A DNA stretch of 64,000 nucleotides from Nageia nagi (Eukaryota; Pinophyta), in assembly GCA_050084985.1 (NCBI GenBank), contig JBITNC010000001.1:32488001-32552000 (forward strand), in the 5' to 3' direction. A program made the translations under genes and the position numbers. The notes below the pieces were generated by a model that had not been told where the DNA came from, did not search any database, and worked only from the letters and a program-made list of their open reading frames with translations. Positions 48,362 through 58,391 of the stretch are shown here, in pieces (within the stretch, counting starts at the first letter, position 1; each line of letters starts with the position of its first letter).

Positions 48362-49184
48362 TCATCCCTCTTTTAAAATGTTGGATCAAAATTTTGTAAG
48401 AAGATTAACAAGGAATCAACAAAAGGAGCTTGATGCTACATTACAAAGGCTAAAAATTTTTTCAAATGTTAGGATATGAAGACAATGTGAGCCCAAAGGT
48501 GACGTGGTAAATTATGCTTTAATGGATTCTACTTCCAATGCTCATATTTCTAGTTCTTCTAAAGTTACTAAATTTGATGATTTTGAGCCTTTTTATTTTG
48601 AATAAGCATGTTCTAACAAAGCATATATGAAGGCTATGAATGAAGAGATTTCTTCCATTGTCAAGAATGACACATGAGGGTTATGTGATTTGCCCCAAAA
48701 CATAAATGTACCAAATGTAAATGGATCTATAATATCAAGAGGAATAGTGATGGTTCCATTGAAAGGTACAAAGCACAGTTGGTTGCAAAAGGATTCACAC
48801 AAAAGTATGGCATAGACTACAAGGAAAATATTGGATCAAAATTTTGTAAGAAGGTTGAAAAGGAATCAAAACAAGGAGCTTGATGCTACATTGCAAAGGT
48901 TGGAAAGTTTTCAAATGTTAGGAGATGAAGACAAAGGGGATCATCCCTCTTTTAAAAAGTTGGATCAAAATTTTGTAAGAAGGTTGACAAGGAATCAACA
49001 CAAGGAGCTTGATGCTATATTGCAAAGGCTAGAAAATTTTCAAATGTTAGAAGAAGAAGATAATGGTGAGCCCAAAGGTGATATGGTAAATTATGCTTTA
49101 ATGGATTCTACTTCCAATGCTTATGTTTCTAGTTTTTCTAAAGTTACTAAATTTGATGATTTTGAGACTTTTTGTTTTGAATAA
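48362..49184 (+). repeat. Tandem duplications in the Copia-B integrase to RT spacer
   Basis: LDQNFVRRL(T/K)RNQ...KELDA occurs three times (48382, 48832 and 48960) and the block VNYALMDSTSNA(H/Y), SKVTKFDDFE twice (about 48510 and 49090). The first long unit runs about 48362-48830, continues into a partial RT start, and is followed by a short (about 128 bp) and then a second long unit. The later units are more open than the first. Confidence 0.82.
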
Positions 49185-49249
49185 GCATGTTCTAACAAAG
49201 TGTAGGTGAAGGCTATGAATGAAGATATTTCATCCATTATTAAGAATTA

Positions 49250-50120
49250 CACATGGGGGTTATGTGATCTACCCAAAAACATGAAATGTATTGGATGTAA
49301 ATAGATCTATAAGATGAAAAGGAATAGTGATGGTTCCACTGAAAGGTACAAAGCATAGTTGGTTGCAAAAGGATTCACATAAAAGTATGACACAGACTAC
49401 AAAGAAACTTTTGCTCCTATTGCAAGGTAAGAGATAATCTAGATGGTGCTTTCATTGGCTTTTCACAAGCATTAGAATGTGCATCACATAGATGTGAAGA
49501 GTGAATTACTTAATGGATATCTTGAAGAAGAAGTGTATGTGGCACAAAATTAAGGTTTTGAGGTTCAAGGAAAAGAAGATTAGGTTTATAGATTGAAAAA
49601 GGCATTATATGAGCTTAAGCATGTTCCAAGATCTCAGTACACAAGAATCAATAACTACTTTCTCAAGTGTGGTTTTCAAAGAAGTAAGAGTGAGCACACT
49701 TTGTACTATAAGAAGTAAGGTATTGAAATTCCACTTGTTTACTTCTATGTAGATGATTTTCTTAAAGAAGAAGTGTATGTGGCACAACCTCAAGGTTTTG
49801 AGGTTTAAGGTAAAGAATATCAAGTTTATAGATTGAAGAGGCATTATATGGGCTTAACCAAGTTCCATCAACTTGGTACATAAGAATCAATGACTACTTT
49901 CTGAAGTGTGGTTTCCAAATAAGCAAGAGTGAGCACACTTTGTACTACAAGAAGTAAGGTATTGAAATTATACTTGTTTGCTTCTATGTAGATGATTTTA
50001 TTTTTATGGAAGTATTTTTACATTGTGTGATTCTTTTGAAGTTGAGATAAAAAAGGAATTTCATATATAACTAATCTTGACTTACTGAGTTACTTCTTTG
50101 AAATGGAAGTACATCAAACA
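49250..50120 (+). pseudogene. Copia-B reverse transcriptase, with internal duplication
   Basis: In changing frames: GLCDLPKNMK, KMKRNSDGSTERYKA, LVAKGFT, DYKETFAPIAR, VKSELLNGYLEEEVYVAQ, VYRLKKALYELKHVPRSQY and the active-site region FYVDDF (near 49745), seen again as a frame-shifted CFYVDDF near 49980. The internal 244-bp duplication alone would make it inactive. Confidence 0.85.
49521..50005 (+). repeat. 244-bp tandem duplication inside Copia-B RT
   Basis: GAAGAAGTGTATGTGGCACA occurs at about 49525 and again at about 49769. Both units continue with the GGTTTTGAGG, GTTTATAGATTGAA, TTTCTC/TTTCTG and TACTATGTAGATGA-type landmarks. The boundary lies just after the first VDDF motif. Confidence 0.88.
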
Positions 50121-50479
50121 CATGATGAGATATTTCTTTGCCAAGCCAAATATGCTAGAGAGATGTTAAAAAAGTTTAGCATGAGTGAATGCAAACCTAT
50201 AGCTAATCTAATTTCACATGGAGAGCTTTTTATGTTTAGATGATGGGGATGAAAAAGAAAATAAAAAAGAGTATACGGGCATTATGGGGAGTTTAATATT
50301 CCTTTATAACACAAGGATGGATATATGCTATATTGTATCGCTTTGTTCGAGGTAAATGGATAATATTTCTTTCTTACACTTGAAAGCAACCAAAAGAATC
50401 CTAAGGTATGTGCAAGGTACAATAAATTTTGGCATTCATTACTTCTCTATTGATAATGTGAAGTTGGTTAGCTTTAGTG

Positions 50480-50930
50480 ATAGTTATTATGGGAGTAATC
50501 TTGATGATTGAAAGTCCACTAGTGGCAATTGCTTCTTACTTGGTATAAGTTTGATTACTTGGAGTTATAAGAAGCAAACTATAGTAGCTTTATCTTATTC
50601 AAAGGCTGAGTATATAGCATTAAACTTAGCTAGTGCATAAGCTTTGCGGCTTCAAAAAGTTCTTGATGAGATAGGTGAGTAGAAGGAATAATCTACAACT
50701 CTTTTCTAAGATAACCAAAGTACCATTAAGTTGGAATAAAATCAAGTATACCATGCACGTTCAAAACACTTTGATACCAAGTACCACTTTATCAAATACA
50801 TGATGGAGAATAATCTTATAAAATTGAGGTATTGCAATACAAAATATCAAATTATTGATATCTTCACAAAACAAGTTGCTAAATCTCAAATTTTGATGAG
50901 ATATTTGATTGTCAACCCTCTCACCATCAA
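50480..50930 (+). pseudogene. Copia-B RNase H
   Basis: KSTSGNCFLLGISLITWSYK, KQTIVALSYSKAEYIALN, LRLQKVLDEIGE, NQSTIKLE, ARSKHFDTKYHFIKYMME and an open C-terminus from 50800 (NLIKLRYCNTKYQIIDIFTK). Matches copia RNase H through the end of pol; several stops. Confidence 0.87.
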
Positions 50931-50939
50931 GGGGGATTA
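50929..50939 (+). other. Copia-B polypurine tract
   Basis: AAGGGGGATTA directly before the TGTTG start of the 3' LTR. Confidence 0.78.
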
Positions 50940-51449
50940 TGTTGTCAATATACTTTATGAGGATCTAAAATTTGATCTCAATAAGTCAAATTTCACACTT
51001 GCTAACAAAACACAACCCCCCATCATATTTGGATATGAAACACTACTGTGTTTGGGATGCACTCCCTCATTTTACAAAAATATGCCCAACCATCATGCTT
51101 GGCCTAAGATGCGACCACATTTCAGCCTATTAATTCTAGGTAGTTTTGGGCAAATTACCAAGTAGTTTTTCCTCATTTTCTCATACCTTCTAGTTTTTTT
51201 TGCTTACTATTTTCAACTATTTAGCTTGGGCATGTACAAATAAGTGTTCTTAACTCAATTTTGGATTGGATTGTTGTAACTTGTAAATTGCACCCTATAC
51301 TTGTAAAGCAAACTATTTTATGAAATGTCATAGTAAGAATTCCATAATATTTTCTAGATCTATCTCAAATTTCAAATTGTGTAATGTAATTATGAATATT
51401 GGGTGAATATTTTAAACTTTTCCTTCATTTTTATTTGATTTAAAATTCA
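50940..51449 (+). repeat. Copia-B 3' LTR
   Basis: 510 bp, TGTTGTCAATATAC...AAAATTCA, colinear with 15934-16444. The TATA position reads TGTACAAATAAG instead of TGTATAAATAAG. Confidence 0.9.
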
Positions 51450-51454
51450 ATTAG
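51450..51454. repeat. Target site duplication of Copia-B, right copy (ATTAG)
   Basis: See the left copy GTTAG at 15929-15933; one mismatch. Confidence 0.55.
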
Positions 51455-52100
51455 AAGATATTTTCTAGAGAAAAAACATAAATATTACTTATGTTGAAGG
51501 AGAAGGGGTAGGATATAATATATATTACCTTTCTTTTGTAATTATACTAATGATAATAGAATGTAATTTGCTTCTTTATCTCTTAATTATGATTTATTTA
51601 TTATTATTCTTATATCCTTGTGTGATATATTTATTTTCACTTTTTGGACAATGAGAGATTATGAATAGTTAATCTATATCTACAAAGAGCTTGTAGAGTA
51701 TTGTTACTTGGAGTGTAGTGCATTATTTGGTAGCTACAAAATCAAATTATCTAACTAGCTTGGATTCTTCTATAATGGATGCATGTGCTAGTACATATAT
51801 TTAGTTTTTCTTATTTGCACCCATTAACCTAGTATTTTAATTTTTCTTTAATCTTGTAAGTTTATTTTTTGGACCCTTTCCTTTCACTATTGCCATTCTG
51901 ATCTCAATTGGAACTAGCCTTCTCTGAAGATAGATTTCTAGTAATAGAAATCATTCATCAAAATTATAGCTATGATTTTTATCCATAGGCACATCTTAAT
52001 AAAAAATATTATAATTTATTTTAGCATGTCTAATGGGATGGGATCAATCATAGCAAAGGGATTTACCTAAGATAAATAGAGTATATATGTCTCTTGAGAT
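51455..52100. other. Flank of Copia-B, no gene recognised
   Basis: AT-rich, no coding similarity. Should be the original right neighbour of 13986-15928. The start of Tat-1 (LTR, primer site) cannot be found in it. Confidence 0.45.
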
Positions 52101-52124
52101 GGAATTCCTTCTTCTAATCAAGAT

Positions 52125-52175
52125 TTGTGTAGAGCTTGTAATGACCATCATGTCCATAATTCTTATCCTATCTAC
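52125..52175 (+). pseudogene. Tat-1 gag zinc knuckle remnant
   Basis: CRACNDHHVHNSYP: C-x2-C-x4-H then Tyr at the expected last Cys. The surrounding gag is not readable with confidence. Confidence 0.55.
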
Positions 52176-52700
52176 TAACATCAAATAAGGTTCAAAACTA
52201 ATAATGGAATCAACATTAACTATTTTACCAATGAAGGAGCATTAGAATATAATCTCATATTATTGCTAGAACCTGTTAATAAAGTTGTTGAAATAAGGTA
52301 TGCAATTAGATAGTTTTAGCCTTATAGGCAGATTCAGTCTCATCCAATTAATTCTATTTAAACACCATGTAATTCTTTCTCTAAGTTATCATCAAAGAGG
52401 CCTATAAGCAAATATGTGGTTACTAATAAGGTTTGCTTTGGAAAGCAAATTTTGAGAAAGCAACCTACCTAGCCTTTTGCTTCTCCTAAAATTAAAGAAA
52501 GGGAGAAAGCAACCAAAAGGTTCAAATTTTGATCTTTGATAAAGGATCAGAGAGAAGTAGCAACTCAATATTATAAAAGAAAATATCTAGAAGAGAGTTC
52601 TTCTTGTATTATTATATATAACATTATGGATGAATTGAAGAAAATACCATAAAGAGAATCATTCTTTGATGCCTCACATATTCCTAGATAGATATACTTA

Positions 52701-53114
52701 TTGAAGGAAACATTATTGATTCAAACTAAAAGAGATGATAGTTGGAATTACAATCTAGATGTAGTTGCAAAATTACCAAGTATGGGGAAAAATAGAACTT
52801 GTCCTTTTTACATTACCCTTGAATTGGAAAGACATATTTTCCATAATTGCATGATAGATTTAGGGGATACCATGATATTTATGCCTAAGAAAGTATTTGA
52901 TATCATTGGATTTACCTACACTAGAGACTCTACTAGAATTATTTATTTGGATGGTACAAATTTCAAAACCCTTAGTGTAGTAAAAGATTTTCCAATGAAG
53001 CTTCATAGATATTCAAGGGTTTCAATCATCCAAGATATCATAGTTGTTGACCTTACCATATGTTTGGTTTATGCTTATCAAGAGAATTTACATTCAAATT
53101 GGGAGGGCACTTAG
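52701..53114 (+). pseudogene. Tat-1 protease
   Basis: Open for 137 codons: YNLDVVAKLPSMGK, FYITLELERHIFHNCMIDLG, MIFMPKKVFDIIGF, KDFPMKLHRYSRVSIIQDII, VVDL. It fits Ty3 retropepsins of the type (N)CMIDSGAS..N.MP..V...LG, but the catalytic D-S-G is DLG here. The frame ends in a stop just before the extra RNase H region. Confidence 0.75.
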
Positions 53115-53379
53115 CTATGGACTATTCCCATATGTCTATTCCATTTTAAAATAAAATTTTTAATATTTTCATTGAGCCTACAATAGGTTTTCTCACCAAA
53201 AAATTGCCTCAAGTTAACATGATAAATGAGTAGGCTTTGTTAACAAATATTGTTGAAGAGGAATTAGACTCTATAGATTTAGTTTCTAAACTTATGATCA
53301 ATCAAATTAAGAGTAAGGGTATGAGTAATTATTTAATTATTCAAGATATTACAAATTTACTAGCCCTTATCATTCAATA

Positions 53380-53800
53380 ACTAAGGGAACAAGAATTATG
53401 GAATATGCATTTTGATGGAGTGAAGTTTAAGAATGGAGCTAGTGTAGGGGTTGTTTTGAGATCACCTTCTAGTGAAATAAAAAGGTATTATTTTTATCTC
53501 ACATGGATTTTTACAAACCATGCAACTAATTATAAATCCCTGTGCTTACAACTTGAATAACCAACTAAGTTTAAAATAAAATATTTCACTATTTTTGGTG
53601 ATTTAGGATTGGTTAATAATCAAGTGATTAATAAGTGTTCTACTAAACATAATTATTTAAAAAAATATAGAAACATAGTATGGGACTTATTAGAGAGATT
53701 TTATGCTCTAAATCTTATTGCAATCATTAGGGATTAGAATAGTGAAGTTGATGCCTTAGCTTAGGAAGGATCAAGATTTGATCATACACATCACTAGCTA
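53380..53800 (+). pseudogene. Tat-1 archaeal-like RNase H, upstream of RT
   Basis: LWNMHFDGVKFKNGASVGVV, LRSPSSEIKRYYFYLTWIF, TNHATNYKSLCLQLE, IFGDLGLVNNQVINKC, WDLLERFYALNLIAIIRD, NSEVDALA. The pattern is (W.mhFDG)(aGvvL.SP)(TNN.AEYEAL)(GDs.LV.NQ)(A..L); the Glu of the second motif is Asn. It lies between protease and RT, not after the first RNase H as in Tat-G. Confidence 0.78.
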
Positions 53801-54199
53801 AGAAGAAAATGTATTTAGTTAATTTTCAAGTCTTTTTTATTGATAATGATTATTTTTGGTAAGTTTTTGATAATGATAAGGATATTAATTATTTATTGGC
53901 TACATAAATACTAAGTTCGAATAGCCAAGAGTCATTGATTGAGGCATTCAGAGAAGAAAATATATTATAGTTAGAAAATAATACTTTTCCTAAATGTATT
54001 ATTGCATTTGAAGATCTCTTTAACAAAGATGATTAGTTGAGGAATGGAAAGATTTTAGCTTATTGCAAGAACTTTAAAGAGTTAGAGATAGTTGAAATAA
54101 GGTTCTAAAAGTAGGTATTAAAAACTCATCTAAAGATATTGAGAACATAGTTGAAATCATGAAAGAATTTGTTGGTATCATGGTATGAAGCTATGATAA

Positions 54200-55070
54200 C
54201 ATAAAGGTGTTTAAAAAATATGTTATCCAACATACCATAGAGCTGGTGGAAGGGGTAAATCCTTTTTTAAATAATTAAAGAGTAGTTAATCCTAAAATTG
54301 AAGTGGTTATGCAACATGAAATTAAAAAATTATTTCAATCAAGGATCATATATCTCATCAAAATTCTACCTAGGTGGCTAATCTGGTGCCAATTAGGAAG
54401 AAGAATGAAGATATCAGGTTATGTGTAGATTTTTGGAATCTTAATAGAAGCTCACTAAAATATAATTTTCCTTTACCTCCTATGAAATAAATTCTACATA
54501 CTATTGCAAAATTTGGGTGCTTTTCCTTTCTTGATGGCTTCTTTGTGTATAACCAGATTTGGGTGAAGAATGAAGATCATTACAAAATACCATTCACCAT
54601 AAAATGGGGTACATTTTCTTTTAAACAAATTCCATTTAGCTTATCCAATGTTGGAGTAATGTTTCAAAGGTCCATGGACCATGCATTCAAGTAATTGATC
54701 AATAAAACTAGTTTAGTTTACTTAGATGATATCATTATGTTTTCATAAAGGAATAAGAATCACTAACAACATCTTTGAAAAATATTCTTGAAATATCAAT
54801 AATTAGGAATTTCATTAAATCTAAAGAAATCCATTTTTGCAATGGATCAAGGAAATTTGCTAGGTCATGTAATTTCAAAATATGGTTTTTTTAATTGATC
54901 TAGAGAGAGTCAAAGCTATCTCCAAACTCACTATTCCATCGAATATCAAGAAGCTACAAGATTTTTTGGGTCAAATTAATTTTATGATAAGGTTAATCCA
55001 AGACTTTGTCAAAATTATTCAACCAATAATAAAACTATTGAAAGATAGAGTCCCTTTTAAATCGAAATAG
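54200..55070 (+). pseudogene. Tat-1 reverse transcriptase
   Basis: HTIELVEGVNPF, KIEVVMQHEIKKLFQSRIIY, NLVPIRKKNEDIRLCVDF, NFPLPPMK, FSFLDGFFVYNQIWVKNEDH, IPFTIKWGTFSFKQIPFSLS, the active site VYLDDIIMFS near 54720, LNLKKSIFAMDQGNLLGHVI and, open from 54882, LERVKAISKLTIPSNIKKL. YLDD is intact. Frameshifts and stops throughout. Confidence 0.87.
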
Positions 55071-55084
55071 AGAGAGTTACATAT

Positions 55085-55520
55085 TTTGAATAGATAAAAT
55101 AAGCTATTATGTTTGCTTTGATTTTGAAGAATCTAAACTTTTCAAAGGACTTTATTTTGTATGAATTTGGAGTAGAGAAAATTATACCAACATTTTTAAG
55201 TCAAAAAGAAGACAATCATGAAGAACACCCTATAGCTTTCTTTAGTCAAATACTACATGATGTTGAGGAAAATGATGGCTTCATTAAAAAAATAGGTGTT
55301 TACAATAAATAAAGCTCTTAATAAGTTTAAGTACTACATTTATCAAAATAAATTTTAGTGCTTACCATTCATCCAAATATCAAAAGTTATATTCTACAAG
55401 GTGAAATGAATCAAGGGAGAGTCAAATGGATTATAAAGATTCTAAAGTATGATGTTGAAATCCATCCAAAAAAGTTAGTTAAGAGGAGAGCTCTTTGTAA
55501 GCAATTGGCTATGGATCAGA
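55085..55520 (+). pseudogene. Tat-1 RNase H (Ty3 type)
   Basis: Open segments 55109-55312 (ILKNLNFSKDFILYEFGVEK, EEHPIAFFSQILHDVEEN) and 55358-55600 (LTIHPNIKSYILQGEMNQGR, VKWIIKILKYDVEIHPKKLV). The usual catalytic stretch is partly recognisable (LYEFG where F..D.S/A is common). Confidence 0.78.
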
Positions 55521-55599
55521 GCTTAGAGCACATCATGAATTTTGAAGAGGAAACTCAAGATAGAGAATTTTTGAAACTTCTAAAAGAACCAAAAAATTA

Positions 55600-56118
55600 G
55601 TTGACATAATTATGTATATATTTTGATAGTGGTAGGTTACCATTTGAACTCAATGTATCTCAAAGGATAAGATGCAAATTAAATGAACTTAATTATTATA
55701 TGATATATCATATATTTTACAAAAAGAATCATAATGAAATATTATTGAGATGCATATATCATGAGAAAGTTGTGAAGTTCTTAAGGAGTTCTATTTTGAT
55801 TTTTTTAGAGGATATTATTAAGGATATACCATTGTAGAAAAAAATTTACAAGTAAGATTTTATTGACCATACATGTATATTTAATCATTTAAAATTACTA
55901 AAGAATGTGAAAAATATTACAAATTTATGGGAAGGAGAAGAATAACAACTATGCCATTACAACCCATCATTGCAAAACAATTATTCTAGCAATGGAGCCA
56001 TGATTTCATTGGCATGATCAATCTAGGGTCATCATTAGGTAATAGGTTCATATTAACAACTACATACTATTTTACAATATGGACTAAAGCTTTTGCAACA
56101 AAATACTAAGATCAAGAT
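55600..56118 (+). pseudogene. Tat-1 integrase, N-terminal part, truncated
   Basis: Reads VRFYWPYMYI-type and KECEKYYKF-type zinc region segments, then MPLQPIIAKQLF, QWSHDFIGMINLGSSLGNRF and ILTTTYYFTIWTKAFATK: the first part of a Ty3 integrase core (first Asp in HDFIG). The second and third catalytic residues are missing because the Tat-2 LTR starts at 56119. Confidence 0.75.
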
Positions 56119-56957
56119 TGTAGACACCTAAAAATGTCCCTTTTTAACTGGTAAACATTGGAATAATCATAACTCTTTGTGACAATATAAAATAGGTTTA
56201 AAAACCATATTATTGGATAGCTCTCATTGAGTACATGCAAAATGAGTGGTCACATGACCCCTTTTCAGTAAAAATTGACAATTTGGTGGTCATTTTAATA
56301 TTGTTATAAAAATTGAAAACCAGTCACCGGTGACCCAAAACAATCACTAGCATTTTGAGATGATCGCCGACATCTACCTAGTAATCGCTAGTGACTCTGT
56401 AATAGCCGAACAGAAACCAAAATAGTAAAAGAAAGTTGTAACATCTCATTCTTCCAAGATGATGTGGATAGAGGGGGTCAGTTACGACCTATGGTGGCTT
56501 TTCACTCCCCCTTACTAGCCTTGGAAAATCTCACCCAAAAATCTATAAATACAAGCCAAAACAAAGCAATAGGGGCCCATTTTTGAAGTAGGGTAATGTT
56601 GCCAAAATCTTGTAAGCTCATACCCTTTTATTATTTTATGCTAGTTTCAATTTAATACATGTCATACATAGATGCTTTGATGTTATTGTCTTTTGCATGT
56701 GTGTAGGATTTATAGGTTGTCCATATCAAGGAGAGAAGTAAGCAAATCAAAAACAATGAAGATCTAATACTCTCATTTTGGCAAATGGCATTTGTAAAAG
56801 TCCCTTCCAAGGGCAAATTGTATTTTGAGCTGAAAATCAATATCAATTTACAATTATAACATTTCTACCTATTTTACATAATTTGAAGTTCAATGAAAAT
56901 CTAAGAATAATTGTATTTTATGTTATTCTACATTCCAGCTCTATTTTCACTGTAACA
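56119..56957 (+). repeat. Tat-2 5' LTR
   Basis: TGTAGACACCTAAAAATGTC...TGTAACA, 839 bp, interrupting the Tat-1 integrase. Supported by the TG/CA ends, TATA box and primer site; the partner LTR is outside the window, so the limits rest on one copy. It contains GGTGACCC and CGCCGAC-type motifs (56330-56420). Confidence 0.78.
56544..56551 (+). promoter_or_regulatory. TATA box in Tat-2 LTR
   Basis: TATAAATA, preceded by a GC-richer stretch and followed by AAGCAATAGGGGCCC; typical of an LTR promoter. Confidence 0.6.
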
Positions 56958-56976
56958 TTTTGGCGCTAGAAGGAGG
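56958..56976 (+). other. Tat-2 primer binding site
   Basis: TTTTGGCGCTAGAAGGAGGG right after the LTR. Sites of this TGGCGCTAGAAGGA type are common in plant Tat/Ogre elements; the tRNA (likely Arg) is from memory of the family and not checked. Confidence 0.75.
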
Positions 56977-57127
56977 GCCCCTCCATCATTAATAGGGAGG
57001 TTTTTGTTTATGTTAAAAATAATTCTACCTTTCTGTTATCTAGTTTATTCGATTTATTCCATATACTGACTTTAAATTTTGTGTTCTATGCTTTTTATAG
57101 GAAATCTGTTGTAGAAAAACCAATAAT

Positions 57128-57322
57128 TTATGGTTGGATGCCAACGATTGAAATAGAACACCAACAACTTAACTAAACACTGGTGACTCTGATAGAATTC
57201 CAGTGACCCAAACATAGAAACACCAATAATTTATGGTCAGATGCTAGCGATTGGAATAGAATGCCAATGACTTAACTAAAATGCCAGCAACTCTGATAGA
57301 ATGCCGGCGACCCAAACATAGG
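57128..57322 (+). repeat. Two tandem units with ACCCAAACATAG in Tat-2 leader
   Basis: Two units of roughly 100 bp: ACTCTGATAGAATTCCAGTG and ACTCTGATAGAATGCCGGCG, each followed by ACCCAAACATAG. Also CCAATAATTTATGG in both. Related GGTGACCC/CGCC motifs occur in the LTR. Confidence 0.75.
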
Positions 57323-57539
57323 TCCTACTATATCCCCTTTTTTGCACTAGTTGACATTTATATACTAAATAAAAAAGGGTAAATTCGTGTTTACTTTTTT
57401 GATTTACATTTTCAGAGTGCATATAAGAATGGGTAGAAAAGGTTAAATGCATTTTTTATTGATTTACTTTATGTATAATGTTATGTATTTATTTTTATGT
57501 TTTGGGTGAAGGGTACGAACACATTAATACTTTCTATCT

Positions 57540-58230
57540 TGTCTACTTATGCTCTCCCTTTGCACTTCATGCGATCTAAGGTGATCAGAATAGACCTAAT
57601 AAGAAGGAGTAATTAATTCTTATTTTCTTTCACATTCACACTATCATTAATTTGGTTAATTTATCCACACATAATGACCTCTTACCAAGTCTACCCTTAC
57701 CACTCCATTGGAGGTCGAAGGGATATGTGACTAGTAAGAGGAGGTAATTTACTACACATAATACTTCCACAATTGGAAGGAGTAAATGAATCACACTTAA
57801 TTTGGAATGAAGTTAAAGGAAATAAATTGAGTTTTGGGTAGTATAAATCATATTAAAAGGTTAATAAATTGGAGGGATTCATATACACTAAGTACTTTCA
57901 CTTAACAAAGTATGCTCTCACTTTTGCGCCTCAAGAGATCTTAAGTGATCAGAAATAAGTTAAGTGAAAGAGGTAAAATTTATTCACATTTCATTTTGGA
58001 AATATACTTTACATTAAAACTCTTAAATATGTCTACCCTTACCACTCCATTGGAGGTCAAAGGGATATGTGACTCTTAGAGGAGTAATTGAACCTCACTT
58101 AATTAATTTATCTACACTTAATGGCTTTTTACTAAGTCTACTCTTACCACTCCATTGGAGGTCGAAGAGATATGTGACTAGTAAGAAGAGGAAGTTTATC
58201 ACATATAAAACTTCCACAGCTGGAAGGAGT
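57540..58230 (+). repeat. Three-copy leader repeat in Tat-2
   Basis: TACCACTCCATTGGAGGTCG is followed by AAG(G/A)GATATGTGACT at about 57695, 58035 and 58145 (the middle copy reads TCAAAGG). Companion motifs TATGCTCTC(C/A)C with GATCT(A/T)A(A/G)GTGATCAGAA occur at about 57555 and 57915, and ACTTCCACA(A/G)(T/C)TGGAAGGAGT near 57765 and 58210. Confidence 0.8.
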
Positions 58231-58391
58231 TAATGAAAATCATTAAGGTTGGATAATGAATCACATTATAATTAAAAAAGAACAACAGGGTTTATTAAGG
58301 TCAAAGTCCACTTAAAATAAACTTTTGATTGTATCACATTAAAATAAGATAAGTAAATGGACATGAATGTTTGGGAGGGTAATATGTATAA

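Larger units (their letters stand above)
15934..51449 (+). mobile_element. Copia-B: Ty1/copia element split by a 29-kb Tat-G insertion
   Basis: The matching LTRs are 35 kb apart. 15934-16794 holds the 5' LTR, primer site and first part of gag; 46176-51449 holds the rest of gag, protease, integrase, RT, RNase H, polypurine tract and 3' LTR, all on the plus strand. The two parts together make about 6.1 kb, a normal copia size. The middle of gag between the pieces is missing or unrecognisable. All genes carry stops. Confidence 0.88.
52101..56118 (+). mobile_element. Tat-1: truncated Ty3/Tat-type element
   Basis: Plus-strand remnants in the order gag knuckle, protease, archaeal-like RNase H, RT, RNase H, integrase. 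No LTR of its own is visible; the integrase is cut at 56118 by the LTR of Tat-2. Many stops. Confidence 0.8.

Noticed and set aside
49605-49844. Minus-strand frame of 79 codons
   Set aside because: Antisense of the duplicated Copia-B RT segment.
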